The translations under genes were made by a program, and so were the position numbers. Of a DNA stretch of 64,000 nt, positions 23,340-34,259 are shown one piece after another; position 1 is the stretch's first letter, and each line of letters begins with the position of its first letter. The notes beneath the pieces were generated by a model, which saw only the letters and a list, made by a program, of their open reading frames with translations, made no database searches and was not told the DNA's origin. This stretch comes from Ceratopteris richardii (taxonomy: Eukaryota > Streptophyta > Polypodiopsida > Polypodiales > Pteridaceae), in NCBI GenBank assembly GCA_020310875.1, contig CM035422.1, forward strand, positions 59,646,324 to 59,710,323, in the 5' to 3' direction.

Positions 23340-24240
23340 CTACCTCCTTGGTCCAATCCCAAGCTTTGGAAAGTGTCGAAGAAGTTGCTCTCTCCCAAGA
23401 GCCTTGGTGAAGATGTTTGCTCCATTTTCTTCAGTAGGGCAATAGGTTATCTCCATGACCCCGTCCTCAATCAACTCACACACATAGTGATACTGGATTT
23501 CTATGTGCTTGGTACGTGCATGGAAAACAGGATTTTTGGCGATGGCCATGCAACTTTGGTTGTCACACTTCAACTCTGTAGCCTCCTGTCCTTGTATTCC
23601 TATGTGCCATAGGATCCTCCTCAACCATACTGCTTCACATGCTGTAATGCATGTAGCTTTGTATTCAGCTTCAGTAGAAGATAATGCTACAGTTGGTTGC
23701 TTCTTATTGATCCAAGAGAAAATCCCTTATCCTAAAGAAAAGCAATATCCAGAAACTGATTTTCTGGTATCAATATCTCTTGCCCAATCTGAGTCACAGT
23801 ATCCAACTAGAGATGATCCTTCTTCATAAAGAATACCATAATCAGTGGTTCCTTTCACATACCTGAGTATCCGCGTGCTTGCCTTCCAATGATTTTGGCA
23901 AGGCTTATTAGAGAACCTGCTTACTACTCCGACAACATAAGAGATGTCTGGTCTGCTATTGCACAAGTAGATGAGACTTCCAACTAATTTCCTGTATCTT
24001 CCAATATCCACTAGAGGTGAAGTAATTTTGTGTTGACCTCCATAGGTATAGAAATTTCCTTGCAATCCTCCATGTCGAATGCCTTCAATATCTGCCTTGC
24101 ATACTTTTGTTGAGAGATGAAAATCTTCCCTAGTTCCTGCCAAACTACAAGACCTAAGCAATAATGCATTAAGCCCAAGTCTGTCATTTCAAATTCTGAA
24201 CTCAGGGCATCTTTTGTTTGTTGAAGAAGAGCATCATCAT
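23340..24240 (-). pseudogene. RT C-terminus and RNase H of element D, with frameshifts
   Basis: Downstream of the YVDD box the minus strand continues in shifted frames: about 24020-24230, then 23727-24020 (RYRKLVGSLIYLC, GYCDSDWARD, a copia signature) and 23340-23726 (KKQPTVALSSTEAEY, the RNase H motif; CDNQSCMAIAKNPVFHARTKHIE; ANIFTKAL at the C-terminus). Breaks are frameshifts near 24230 and 24020 and a TAA near 23727. Apart from these, the domain runs to its natural end just before the polypurine tract. Confidence 0.85.
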
Positions 24241-26154
24241 TTCCGTAATCACAAGGTCATCTACATACAGCACAAGCACAATTGTCTTCCCTCCTTTCTT
24301 TAGAACATACAAGTTAGCATCAGAAGCACATCTTTTGAACCCTAGATCCAAGAGATACTTATATATCCGTTGGTACCATGCTCTAGGGGCTTGTTTTAGC
24401 CCATATAATGCCTTCTTCAGCTTACATACCTTGTTCTGTGAATGGGGAGCCTCAAACCCTGGTGGCTGAGACACATATACCTCCTCCTTGAGGTCTCCAT
24501 TCAGGAACGCTGATTTAACATCCATGTGATAGACAGGCCAACGCTTATGTGCAGCCACAGCTAGTACTACTTGGATAGTAGTCATTCTTGCAGTCGGGGC
24601 AAATGACTCACAAAAGTCAATGCCCTCAACTTGTGAGTAGCCCTGTGCAACAAGTCTTGCTTTATATTTTTCTAGAGTACCATCAGCCTTGTACTTTAGC
24701 TTCCAAACCCACTTGGTGCCAATGACTTTACGCTTAGGGGGTCGATCCACTAGCTCCCAAGTTCCATTCTTCATGATATTGTTGTATTCTGTTTGCATGG
24801 CAGCCCTCCAATTCGGATCATGGAGTGCCTCTTCCACATTGCTTGGTTCCTTCGCTTCTTCTTGAATGAGATCAGCCATCAAGGCTGTGTTTACAATATG
24901 GGCGCTTGCCCGTCTCTGTTCCTCTATTCTCTGTGATCGCCTCGGTCCATCTACAACTTGTTCTAGTGACTGTGGGATGGGGTTTGCAGAATCATAGAGC
25001 TGCCTCACCCAATGTGGCAATGGCTTTTCCACTTGGGTGTCGGAAGGTTGGTGACTTTCAGACTCATCATCTGAAGATGATGCTTCCTTCTCTTGTGTAG
25101 AAGGGATAGATCTTGGGCCAGGTTCATAGTGGATTGCCTCTTCACCTGATGATAAAGTGGAAGCTCTCTTTTCCTCCTCCACTGCATGTGGCTGCTCCTC
25201 CTTGAACACCACATCACGACTCGCCATGATCTTCTTAGCCTCAGGGTCATAAAGCTTATAAGCCTTCTTATCTTCGCTATACCCCAGGAAGATACATTTG
25301 ATGCTTTTTGGTTGAAGCTTATTTCTCTCCCTATCTGGAACATGTACGTAACATTCACTTCCAAATACCTTGAAATGGGAAACAGAAGGCTTTTTACCAG
25401 TGTAGGCTTCTTGTGGAGTCTTTCCATCATGTGCCTTGGTGTAGCTTCGATTCAAGATGTAGACAACAGTGTTGACAGCCTCTACCCAAAATTGATTAGG
25501 CAAACCCTTTCCTTTCAACATGCACCTTGCCATCTCCATGATGGTTCGATTCCGGCGTTCTGCAACACCATTCTGTTGAGGACTATGTGCCACTGTGAGT
25601 TGATGCTTGATTCCCTTACTCTTGCAGAAATCTTCAAACTCTATTGATGTGAACTCACCACCACCATCTGTCCTGAATTTCTTCATCTTCTTCCCTGTTT
25701 CAGTTTCAACAAGCTGAAGCCATTCTTTAAACTTACCAAAAACTTGAGCCTTATCGCGAAGGAAGTACACCCACATCTTCCTGCTATAGTCGTCGACAAG
25801 TAACATGAAGTAGAAAGATCCGCCCAAGGCCTGTGTAGGCATTTTTCCGCACAAGTCAGCATGCACCAACTCTAGAGGATAGCTTGCCATGTTCTTGCTT
25901 TCTTGTGGAAATGCCTTCCTCTGTTGCTTGCCCATCATGCAAGCTTCACATGGTTCCTTCATTTCTGCAATCGATGGTAGGTGTGCAACCATACCTCTGC
26001 GATGCATCTCCTTCAGTACAGGGTATCCAATATGGCCGAATCTCTCATGCCATAGCTTACTTGTGCCCACGTTTGTAGTGGTTGTAAGAGCACACAACTC
26101 ATACAGGTTGTTCCTCCTTATGCCAGTCCCAACAATGTTGTTGTTACCGTCCAT
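24202..26154 (-). CDS. Integrase and reverse transcriptase of element D (650-residue open frame)
   Basis: Residues 35-72 form the GAG-pre-integrase/zinc region (LWHERFGH, C-x2-C at 69-72). The integrase core has D100 (VHADL), D163 (RTDGGGEF) and E199 (NGVAERRN), with exact D-D-35-E spacing. The integrase C-terminal part contains [13 protein letters not shown] and KCIFLGY. An acidic linker leads to the [48 protein letters not shown] and the catalytic YVDD at 630-633, after which a frameshift ends the frame. Upstream, a stop at about 26224 separates it from gag-protease; the true N-terminus is continuous with that frame. Copia-type gene order and motifs are unambiguous. Confidence 0.92.
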   Translation of the reverse strand: MDGNNNIVGTGIRRNNLYELCALTTTTNVGTSKLWHERFGHIGYPVLKEMHRRGMVAHLPSIAEMKEPCEACMMGKQQRKAFPQESKNMASYPLELVHADLCGKMPTQALGGSFYFMLLVDDYSRKMWVYFLRDKAQVFGKFKEWLQLVETETGKKMKKFRTDGGGEFTSIEFEDFCKSKGIKHQLTVAHSPQQNGVAERRNRTIMEMARCMLKGKGLPNQFWVEAVNTVVYILNRSYTKAHDGKTPQEAYTGKKPSVSHFKVFGSECYVHVPDRERNKLQPKSIKCIFLGYSEDKKAYKLYDPEAKKIMASRDVVFKEEQPHAVEEEKRASTLSSGEEAIHYEPGPRSIPSTQEKEASSSDDESESHQPSDTQVEKPLPHWVRQLYDSANPIPQSLEQVVDGPRRSQRIEEQRRASAHIVNTALMADLIQEEAKEPSNVEEALHDPNWRAAMQTEYNNIMKNGTWELVDRPPKRKVIGTKWVWKLKYKADGTLEKYKARLVAQGYSQVEGIDFCESFAPTARMTTIQVVLAVAAHKRWPVYHMDVKSAFLNGDLKEEVYVSQPPGFEAPHSQNKVCKLKKALYGLKQAPRAWYQRIYKYLLDLGFKRCASDANLYVLKKGGKTIVLVLYVDDLVITEMMMLFFNKQKMP

Positions 26155-26226
26155 AATCTTAGCTCCTGTCTTACTGAAAGATACTTGATGACCTTGATCA
26201 GTTATAGAAGCTACTGAAAGTAGATT

Positions 26227-27516
26227 TCATTTTATTTGTGGAACATACAACACATTTGAAAGCTTTCTGATATCGCCATTAGAGTTAATGAAAAAAACCG
26301 TACCTTCGCCCTCTGCAGGACATCTTGCATTGTTTCCTACCTTTACTGTGATGGGTTCCTTTAGAGGCTGTAAGGAACTATAAAGGTCTTTTCTACTCAT
26401 CATGTGACGAGATGCACCACTGTCCAACACCCATGAGTCATCTGTTCTTGAATCTTCAGCCGAGGAGCACACCTCCTCTATCGTAACAAATAACTCAAGC
26501 TCTGTTTCTGCTGTGTTGGCAGACTCCTTGCCCTTGCCACCTTTTGAAGAGCCACTCTTCTCTTCTGCCTTCTTGATGCGACAGTCTTGGATTCTGTGTC
26601 CCTTCTTCTTGCAGTGGAAACACTCTCCCTTGAACTTCTTTTTGTCGTTCTTTTTTTTGTCTCCATCTTTTGAAGAGTCTGTTTTGCCTCCTTTGGCATT
26701 TGCTGTGAATGCAGCATCTCCTTTGCTACCACCACTCCTTGCCTTGAGCCACAGCTCCTCCTCCATGAGTAAGGCACTGAATTCTTCAAAAGTTAGTGGT
26801 TGAGGTCTCATTTGAGTGTTAAGAGCAGTTACCAGACCATCAAACTTAGGTGGACAGATTCGAAGACAACGTCGAGCTAACTCCTCACTTGACTTTTGAA
26901 CACCTGCTCCCGCCATTTGATCTCGTAGATTCTTTATGCGAGTGATAAACACCTCGGCAGTCTGCCCATCAGCAAACCGTTCTGCTACAAGCTGATTCTC
27001 CAAGTTCTGAATCCGTGTATGATTACGAGTTTCATATTGATTTCTCAATATGTTCCATGCTTCACATGCCTTCGTAGTATGCTGAATGAGAGTCAGAACA
27101 CTATCAGAAGTACTTGTAACAAGAGCACAGAGTGCATCTGCATTTCTACAATTCCAAGCACGTAGAAGATCAGCATCAGGAGGAATCATTCGACCAGGAT
27201 TATTTGGATCAGGTCTTTCTTGGGGCTCATGATCAGTCCCAAGAACAGTCTCCAAAAGCTCATATGAATCAAGAATAGAAGTGATTTTGAACTTCCATAG
27301 GGTGTAATTCGTACCATCAAGTTTACCTTCTGTGAAGGTTGGTGGCCGTATCCGCAACATTGGGATGACCGACATCATTGCTGCTCCTGCTTGTGCGCCA
27401 CCTACTCCTGTTGATGAACCACCTTGGCCCCCAGTCGTAGATGATGATGCACCGCTTGACATCTCTCTTTTGTTGTTCAGACCTCTGCAACCTCTACGGT
27501 TCTGCTTCTGCACCAC
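26227..27516 (-). CDS. Gag and protease of element D (429-residue open frame)
   Basis: The UBN2/copia Gag domain covers about residues 55-260 (LDGTNYTLWKFKI, CEAWNILRNQYE, LEEELW-like region). The zinc knuckle C-x2-C-x4-H-x4-C is at 299-312 (CFHCKKKGHRIQDC). The protease active site DSGAS is at 365-369, and NVLYVPQIK closes the frame. The next codon is TGA, a single nonsense change before the pre-integrase region ([13 protein letters not shown]). The second methionine (residue 20, MSSGASS) is as likely a start as the first, because the first 19 residues overlap the leader near the primer site. Confidence 0.9.
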   Translation of the reverse strand: MVQKQNRRGCRGLNNKREMSSGASSSTTGGQGGSSTGVGGAQAGAAMMSVIPMLRIRPPTFTEGKLDGTNYTLWKFKITSILDSYELLETVLGTDHEPQERPDPNNPGRMIPPDADLLRAWNCRNADALCALVTSTSDSVLTLIQHTTKACEAWNILRNQYETRNHTRIQNLENQLVAERFADGQTAEVFITRIKNLRDQMAGAGVQKSSEELARRCLRICPPKFDGLVTALNTQMRPQPLTFEEFSALLMEEELWLKARSGGSKGDAAFTANAKGGKTDSSKDGDKKKNDKKKFKGECFHCKKKGHRIQDCRIKKAEEKSGSSKGGKGKESANTAETELELFVTIEEVCSSAEDSRTDDSWVLDSGASRHMMSRKDLYSSLQPLKEPITVKVGNNARCPAEGEGTVFFINSNGDIRKLSNVLYVPQIK

Positions 27517-27530
27517 TCAGAGCCTCCTGA

Positions 27531-27542
27531 GCTCTGATACCA
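27531..27542 (-). promoter_or_regulatory. Primer binding site of element D
   Basis: On the minus strand it reads TGGTATCAGAGC, the classical initiator-methionine tRNA primer site of plant copia elements, directly adjacent to the 5' LTR end. Confidence 0.9.
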
Positions 27543-28267
27543 TGTAAGAAAAAAATAACAGCACAACGGAATAGACCTTTAGATAGCGTTGAGAGAAAAA
27601 CGCAAACAAAGATAGACGGAGACTGAGAGATAGAGAACTCAAATTCTCAGATTGCCAAGCGTAATGCAGTTACAATGATGGTGCTGTCCACCCGTGCGCT
27701 CCCACTGTGGAGCTTAGATGGCGATCTAGACAGACTCTAGATGAAGGGCTTACTAGTGCGCAATGCTATGAAAAGCTCAACCTGGGCCATGCTTATATAG
27801 CTTTTACAAGGCGGTTCGGTATAGATAAACGTAGTCGGGAGATACAAAATCATCGGTAAAATATATGATCAGACAATATCTCCACGACCAAAAGTCCTAC
27901 CGTCTCGGCCCTACGGGCCCGGGGGATAGGCCCCCCGGACCCCGTAGAAGGGGGCAAGCCCCCCTCTTCACTCCCCCCATTAAGGTTCTATGGGGAAACT
28001 GCGCGATGCCACAGGGCCTTTATTTTCACCTTAAATGGTAACCCAATGGCCTAGAAGTTTATGCCCTACCTAACCTAACGGCTAGGCTCACAAAGATCAT
28101 CTATAACCATCAAGGGTCACACATAGACCTCATCTAACTTGGAAGTTAGGGTTCCACAAATGTCCAGGCTCTCATAATGGCTTCTCCTCATAATGGGGGC
28201 CTTACAACTTAGAGCATCATGGATCATTTGTGGTCACATGAGGGTGGAGTATTGAGCATATCTAAGA
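27543..28267 (-). repeat. 5' LTR of element D
   Basis: 725 bp, homologous to 22652-23301. A TATATAAG element on the minus strand (about 27791-27799) is present in both LTRs and is a plausible TATA box. The last plus-strand bases are TCTAAGA, followed by the duplication GTACA; the other LTR has TCTAACA, so the terminal nucleotides differ by one base. Confidence 0.9.
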
Positions 28268-28706
28268 GTACAAAAACATTTCACAAAAGATTAAACATAG
28301 AAGGAGTACTCAGCAAAAGATCGGATCCAATTTTTCTTCTTCTCTGAAAAATTTTTACATGTGAGTGATGAGAGAAATCTTCCTCATTTCTAAAGTGTCT
28401 AATGACTAGAGAGATTTTCCTCATTTGTAAAGTGTCAAATGACTCTTACCACTTCTAATTCTTCTCATATCATGCTCTCTCATACTTGCCCCGACTTTCT
28501 ACTTGTATATAAAGGCATATATGTACAAGCTCATGACCATAACAAAAGGTATATGTGAGCTAACTACAAGTTTAATGTACATGTGTATACAAGTCTTCAT
28601 TTCCTGAATATGCACTATCTTCAAACTTCATTTGTTGATCTTTTGTTCATCTTTTGACTTCAATTCTTTACCTATAACATCAATTGATGGTTGTCATGCA
28701 CCAACA
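28268..28706 (-). repeat. Part of element E 3' LTR right of D
   Basis: It matches about 42890-43284 and resumes exactly after D's duplication. It ends CCAACA before a polypurine tract (complement of GCTCCCTCTCAATC, 28707-28720). Confidence 0.9.
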
Positions 28707-28947
28707 GCTCCCTCTCAATCATCAATTGAGGTTTTCTCTATCTTCTTTATACCTGCCATGTCTTTAAATCTCTGTAGCTTTGGTCCATCCAAGCTTTTGG
28801 CTAGCATATCTGCAATCTAATCTTTTGTTGAAGTATGTATGACTTCAATCTCCTTATCAATCACCTTCTCTCTTAAGAACTGATATTGAATCTCAATGTG
28901 TTTAGTCCTAGCATGAAAAATAGGGTTAGCAGCTAGATACAACGAAC

Positions 28948-30473
28948 TCATATTATCTCCATATGTTGAATGATGTCAAAACTCTTCATGAGAGTCTTAA
29001 ACCATATGACCTCCTTTGCAGTTTCAACCATACCTTTATACTCTACTTCTGTAGATGATAAAGCAACTGTATGTTGCTTCTTAGAACACCAAGAGATTAA
29101 CTTATCTCCCACATAACACAAGTATCCATATGTTGATCTCCTATCATCAAGATTACCTGCCCAATATGTATCACTATATATCTTGATGTTTGTATCTGAT
29201 ATAAAAACATAATACAAGCCTTCCTTGAGTGTACCCTTAATGTATCTCAACACTCTTTGTCCTGCAATCCAATGTTCTTTCCTAGGAAAATGCATGAATT
29301 AAGACAACACTCCAACTGCATATGACAAATCAAGCCTAGTTAATGTAGCATAGATTAGACTACCAACCAGACTTTGATATAGCTTCATATCCTTGAATTC
29401 TTCTCCTCCATATCTGCTCAATTTGTGATTCACCTCCATTGGAGTAGGTGCTACCCTGCAATCTTCCATTTTAAACTTGATTAACAAGTTCTTCAAATAC
29501 CTTTCTTGAGTTACATATACTCCATGTTGAGTATATAAGGCTTCCATGCCCAAGAAATATGACAAGTCTCCCAAGTCACTTATCTTAAACTCTTTCTCCA
29601 TTTGCTTCTTGAGACATTGTATTCCCTTCTCATCTGTACCTGTAAGAAATATGTCATCAACATATATGCACGTGTAAATGAACCCATCATCACTTGCTTT
29701 AACAAGCAAGCGACTATCTGCTTTAGATACTTGGAAACCAAGTTCCTTCAAGAACTTTACAAGTCTATAATTCCATGCCCTTGGGGTTTGCTTCAAACCA
29801 TACAAAGCTCTCTTGAGCTTACATACATATTCTGAATACTTTTTATCTCTGAACCCTTGTGGTTGCTCCATGAAAACATCAACTAAAATATAACCATTAA
29901 GAAAAGCATTCTTCACATCTAATTGACATAATCTCCAACCTTTACATGCAGCAATGGCTATGAGTGTCCTGATGGTTTTCATCTTTGCCACAGGACTATA
30001 GGACTCATCATAATCTATACTATATGTCTGAGCATACCCTTTCACAACAATTCTAGCTTTATACCTAGACACACTTCCATCTGCATACCTCTTTGTCTTG
30101 TAGACCCATTTGCATCCAATGATCTTCTGACTATTTGGTTTAGGAACCAAATCCATGTCTCATTCTCCATCAATGCATCATACTCTTCCTGCATAGCTTT
30201 TTCCCAATTTTCCTTACCTTTTGCCTCTTCATATGTAGAAGGGTCTTCATATGCTTTCACCATGTAAGCATAATCTTTAGTAGTCAAAAAAGAAGTGTCA
30301 TAGCTATACCTTGTAGGTTGCCATTTGTGTCTTGATGACCTTCTGAGTTCTCCACTTCTTGAAGTTTCTGGCTCATCACATTCTCGATCAAACCTTGGCA
30401 CTTCTTTAACTTCCACTTGTACATTATTCTCTTCTTCATCAAATATATGAACCTTTGATTTACGTTTCTTCTA
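28948..30473 (-). pseudogene. Reverse transcriptase and RNase H of element E
   Basis: From 30416 downwards: a linker with RRSSRHKWQPTRYSYD, then the RT with KIIGCKWVYK, RYKARIVVKGYAQ, DVKNAFLNGYI, KRALYGLKQTPRAW and YVDD (near 29650), then QSLVGSLIYATLTR. RNase H includes SDTYWAGNLDDRRSTYGY and KKQHTVALSSTEVEY. Breaks are a frameshift near 30155 (between the ETW and DLVPKP parts), a stop at 30471 and a TAA at 29296. The C-terminus beyond 28948 degrades to the polypurine tract. The family differs from D: RT and LTR do not match D closely. Confidence 0.88.
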
Positions 30474-31150
30474 ATTCAAAACTTCATCACCTGCATGATT
30501 ATTGATTGTTCCTATAAACCAAGTACTTTGCTCATCAAATGTAACATCCTTTGATACAAGGAATTGCTTTGTGGATGGACTCCACAACCTATAACCCATC
30601 TGCTTATCATCATATCCAATGAACACATACTTTTCAACTTTAGGTTCCAATTTATGCCTCAATTGAGATGGCACATATACATAAGCCAAACATCCAAACA
30701 CTTTTCAATGATCTAAGGTAGGTCTCTTACACCACCAAGCTTCATATGGTGTCATACCCTGCAAAGCTTTACATGGTAACCTATTAACCAAGTATGTGGC
30801 TATATTTACAGCCTCAACCCACAAATAATTTGGACATTTTTTCTCCTTCATCATTGATCTTGCAAACTCAACAAGAGTTCTATTTCTCCTTTCTGCTACA
30901 CCATTTTGTTGAGGAGAGTACCTGCAAGTAACTTTCCTTTTTATACCTGCATTCCATAAGTAATCATTGAACTCATTAGAGAAATACTCTCCCCCTCCAT
31001 CTGACCTTAGTCTCTTTAATTTTTGACCTGTGATTCTTTCTACATACACATGATAATGTTTAAATGTATTGAATACCTCTAATTTATCTTTGATCACATA
31101 TATAGTAATCCACCTGGTAGCATCATCAACATAAATCACATAATATCTTG
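30474..31150 (-). pseudogene. Integrase of element E, C-terminal part
   Basis: The minus strand reads IYVDDATRW, LRSDGGGEYF and [15 protein letters not shown], with 35 residues between the second catalytic Asp and Glu. Then VEAVNIATYLVNRLPCKAL, and after a stop near 30705, FGCLAYVYVPSQLRHKLEPK and FIGYDDKQMGYRLW. The N-terminal part of the integrase lies on the far side of F at 40147-40330. The first catalytic Asp is on that side too. Confidence 0.85.
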
Positions 31151-31154
31151 AACC

Positions 31155-31664
31155 TGTCAGGCCATCGGAATATTATTTAGAAAATTAATTGTAATTAGGA
31201 AAATTCGTGCACTGAAAGGGTGTCATGCAAAATGTTGTAACATTTTTCTGGTTAATAGAAGGAAATTTCGGAAGAGATGACAGACGCGTCACCAAACTGT
31301 CTTGTCTGGGCGATCGGCTGGAGTTGATTCTGTCACAGATTATTCAAACTATGGTGTCATCTGTGTTGGTAAAGATTCAGTATTAAATGAATAAGGTACT
31401 ACGTTAACATTTAATTGCGTGAAGAATAATGTGCGATTATAACAGTAATACTAAATAAATAGTAGAAGTTCTGCACATGTGGTTACGGTGATTGTTAAGA
31501 AGTTGTTCTACGCTGGAAGTGGTAGTAGAATCTGTGGTAATAGTTAGAAGTTAATCAGTGATTGGGAAAATACATAAAGGGCCTCTGTATTACAGACCCC
31601 TGACCATCCCAAGTACCCACGTATAGATTGGTTAATAATTTAAATTAACCATAAAAGATTAACA
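31155..31664 (+). repeat. 5' LTR of element F
   Basis: 510 bp, aligned without length change to 39633-40142. Differences are mostly C/T and G/A, e.g. CGTGCA versus CGCGCA, as expected of methylated repeats. It ends GATTAACA. Confidence 0.92.
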
Positions 31665-31665
31665 C

Positions 31666-31683
31666 TGGTGCCGGCCATGGGGC
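31666..31683 (+). promoter_or_regulatory. Candidate primer binding site of element F
   Basis: TGGTGCCGGCCATGGGGC starts one base after the LTR end. The initial TGG fits a tRNA CCA end. I could not name the tRNA. Confidence 0.55.
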
Positions 31684-31851
31684 ATGGAGTATTCAGTTAG
31701 CGCATAGACTAGGGTTTGAGAAAGAATCTGATCATATATGCGTGTAACACATTCCCGAGAATGGTACCCAAAGTACAGAAGGGATCAGCATCCTTGGAAA
31801 GTTCCTAGCGCATTGGGAACACCTCCAGGTGGTAGTGGTGACGGTTAATCA

Positions 31852-33237
31852 TTGAAAGGAAAGCGGGAAATCTGGACTAGTGGGATGCCACCTCAGCATT
31901 TCCTAGTGCAAGGATTTCATGATATACCAGAAGTGCAACCAACACCATCCACGGAAAGTAAGGTTGGTGAAGTAAGTACTGGTTCCGGTGACAGTGTGGA
32001 AATTTTTGGTAGCAGTCTGTGGAATTTTGGTGGTACTTCATATAATTCCGGGGTTGGTTTGTAGAATTTCGGTGATGGTTCTACTTTGGGTTCTAATTTT
32101 GAGGAAACTAGTGTATTGTTGGATGAAAGTTTTGATGAAAAGCTCACTTCAGAAGTCCACTATGATGAAGGTCAGTTGGGTGTAGGCATGTGGGAATGAC
32201 TTAACAATATCCGATCACCGGAGAATGTGCAAGATGACGGGACAACACAGCAGCAATTAGGGGTAACTGGTTCAAATCATTTGGCAGTAACACTTCCTCT
32301 TGATTTAAACAACATGAGTGGTTCGCAACAGCAATAGCACCAACAACAACAGCAACAGCAACATCATTAGCAACAACAACAACAACAGCAGGAGGCCATA
32401 CCACCACGATCGGTACCTGATGGAGTTACATATACGAAATTTGGAGGATTCCCCGGTGATGACCCGGATTCACATGTGAGAACTTTTGAAATCGATTATG
32501 TTGTACTCAACTATCCAGCTGATCCGTCGTATAAGGCTATAGTGTTCCAATCTACACTGGTTAATGAGGCTGCCAGATGGTTAACTTAATATGACATTAA
32601 TCATTTCAATCAATACATTAAGGATACCTTCTTACAACGATTTTGGTTGAAGAAAAATGCGGTTGAGATCTTTGACTATCTGCAAAACAATAGACAAAAA
32701 CCACATCAGAATGTGCAGGAATATGGAAGCAGTGATAGCCATGGCATTACAGTTGGAACATAAAGTGGGTGGGTTTGCTAAAGATCTGGACTGGTTGAAG
32801 GCGACCAAGGGTATGAGCGAGGATCCATTGAAACAAGTGTATTGCACAAAATGTAAGAACCCGGGACACACTGCTTCTGCATGTGCACTAAACCAAATGT
32901 ATTGTGCTATTTTTAATATGGCGAGTCACTCCACCGAAACGTGTCCATATAATTCTAAAGCACAGACCAGGCAAACCGTAAATGCTATAATACAAGAGCA
33001 AGGACAACATGCTACTCACTATGTACCACCGCAATTGAGGAATACTTCTTACCAAAGTTATAAAACTTACAGGGGACCGCGAACAAACAATTTTGGCCAG
33101 ACTCGGTGGCACTCCGGTCAATCGGGTGAAGGCATATCGCTTCAACCCACCAAGATGCCATTTTTGTGGTGAGATTGGACATATACACAAATATTGCAAA
33201 GAGGCGTCCGAGTATGATAAACGAAGAAAAGAATGAC
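31852..33237 (+). pseudogene. Gag of element F with polyglutamine tract and zinc knuckles
   Basis: One frame from 31852 to about 32640 carries an acidic Ser/Gly-rich N-terminus, a polyglutamine tract (32325-32395) and the Gag domain (TYTKFGGFPGDDPDSHV, NEAARWL, FLQRFW). It has stops at 32062, 32200, 32335, 32368 and 32587. A frameshift near 32650 leads to 32657-33172, with the knuckle CTKCKNPGHTASAC and a second imperfect one. A further frameshift near 33140 gives CHFCGEIGHIHKYC, a canonical C-x2-C-x4-H-x4-C. Two of the stops fall where CAG would be expected in the glutamine tract. Confidence 0.75.
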
Positions 33238-33662
33238 AGCATCCAATGACCAACATGGTATATATTTCAGCAGTGGATACTCAAGCGACAACAATTCACA
33301 CACGGTCTGGCAAGAAATTACAACTGGCTGCTGAGATTTTTGAGCCTGGCATCCGAGAACAATAGAGGATTTTTATCAAAGCTAGTACGTGGTCCTGTCA
33401 AGAATCAACTGTTTTCTTCGATCCAGTATCGGTGGTGCAGTAGACAGTACCGAATCTATCACCGGAAGAACCGAGTCCAGTGAAAGTGTCGCCGAAAAAT
33501 CCACCAAATTCGATATCGGGTACGTCAAATTTTGACTCTGTGTGGGATATTCTATTGCAAGCATATATTACAATAATGTTGGGGTAATTTTTAGCCTTAG
33601 TTCTGAGTGTACGACAACAATTCCAGCAGCAAATTTATCCAAGATCTTCGTGTACACCTGCT

Positions 33663-34193
33663 ATGGCCACGATCAATCCAGAAACTGATTTGACGGTGGA
33701 TCATATTGTTCCTTTAATTACGGTATGGTATACAAACCACAAAATTACTCAAGTATTAATAGATGGAGGCTCCCATGTGAATATTGTTACGGCTGCACTT
33801 TGTAAACGGTTAGGATGGACTCAGATCGAACCTGTTCAGTTTTTCGTGAGAATGGCAGATCAATCACGGGTCTATCCAGTGGGCTTGGTGTGAGATATAC
33901 CCATCACTCTTCAGGGAGCGGTGTTCAAAATGACTTTTGTTGTTCTAGAATTACCTGACTCAAGCCTAGACTACAACTTACTGTTCGGGAGACCCTGGCT
34001 GAAACAAGCCAGAGTGTTGCAAGACTGTTCTGCACATGAGCTTATTTTTAAAAGCAATCATCGGAGATATGTAGTACCTTTGGATGAGCTGAAGCCTTGC
34101 GACCTTCATGCTCAACCTTATGTGTCCAAGCCTGCGCATATGCTGGATGGACTTTTGGATGATGAAGAGGAAGCTTTTCTCAATGCTAACTAG
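33663..34193 (+). pseudogene. Aspartic protease of element F
   Basis: The frame reads ITQVLIDGGSHVNIV, where DGGS occupies the D-T/S-G active-site position, then LGW, and after a TGA near 33892, PDSSLDYNLLFGRPWLKQ, the typical ILGRPWL-type C-terminal motif. 33238-33662 between gag and protease holds further broken coding sequence (RTPSPVK-like Pro-rich linker) without a motif. Confidence 0.75.
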
Positions 34194-34259
34194 GATTTTC
34201 TCACCCTCGGTACAGTCAACTTACAAACGGTTGCAGATAATTGGAATCCGATCGTTTGT

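Larger units (their letters stand above)
22652..28267 (-). mobile_element. Nearly intact copia element D, 5616 bp
   Basis: LTRs at 22652-23301 and 27543-28267 bound the full set of copia genes on the minus strand. GTACA flanks both sides (22647-22651 and 28268-28272). E's intact LTR at about 42880-42900 has the uninterrupted empty site with a single GTACA, which proves the insertion. Lesions are few: one stop between protease and integrase, two frameshifts after the RT active site, and one stop before RNase H. Confidence 0.93.

Noticed and set aside
32201..32407. Minus-strand Val/Ala-rich frame opposite the glutamine tract
   Set aside because: Shadow of the CAA/CAG repeat of the F gag.
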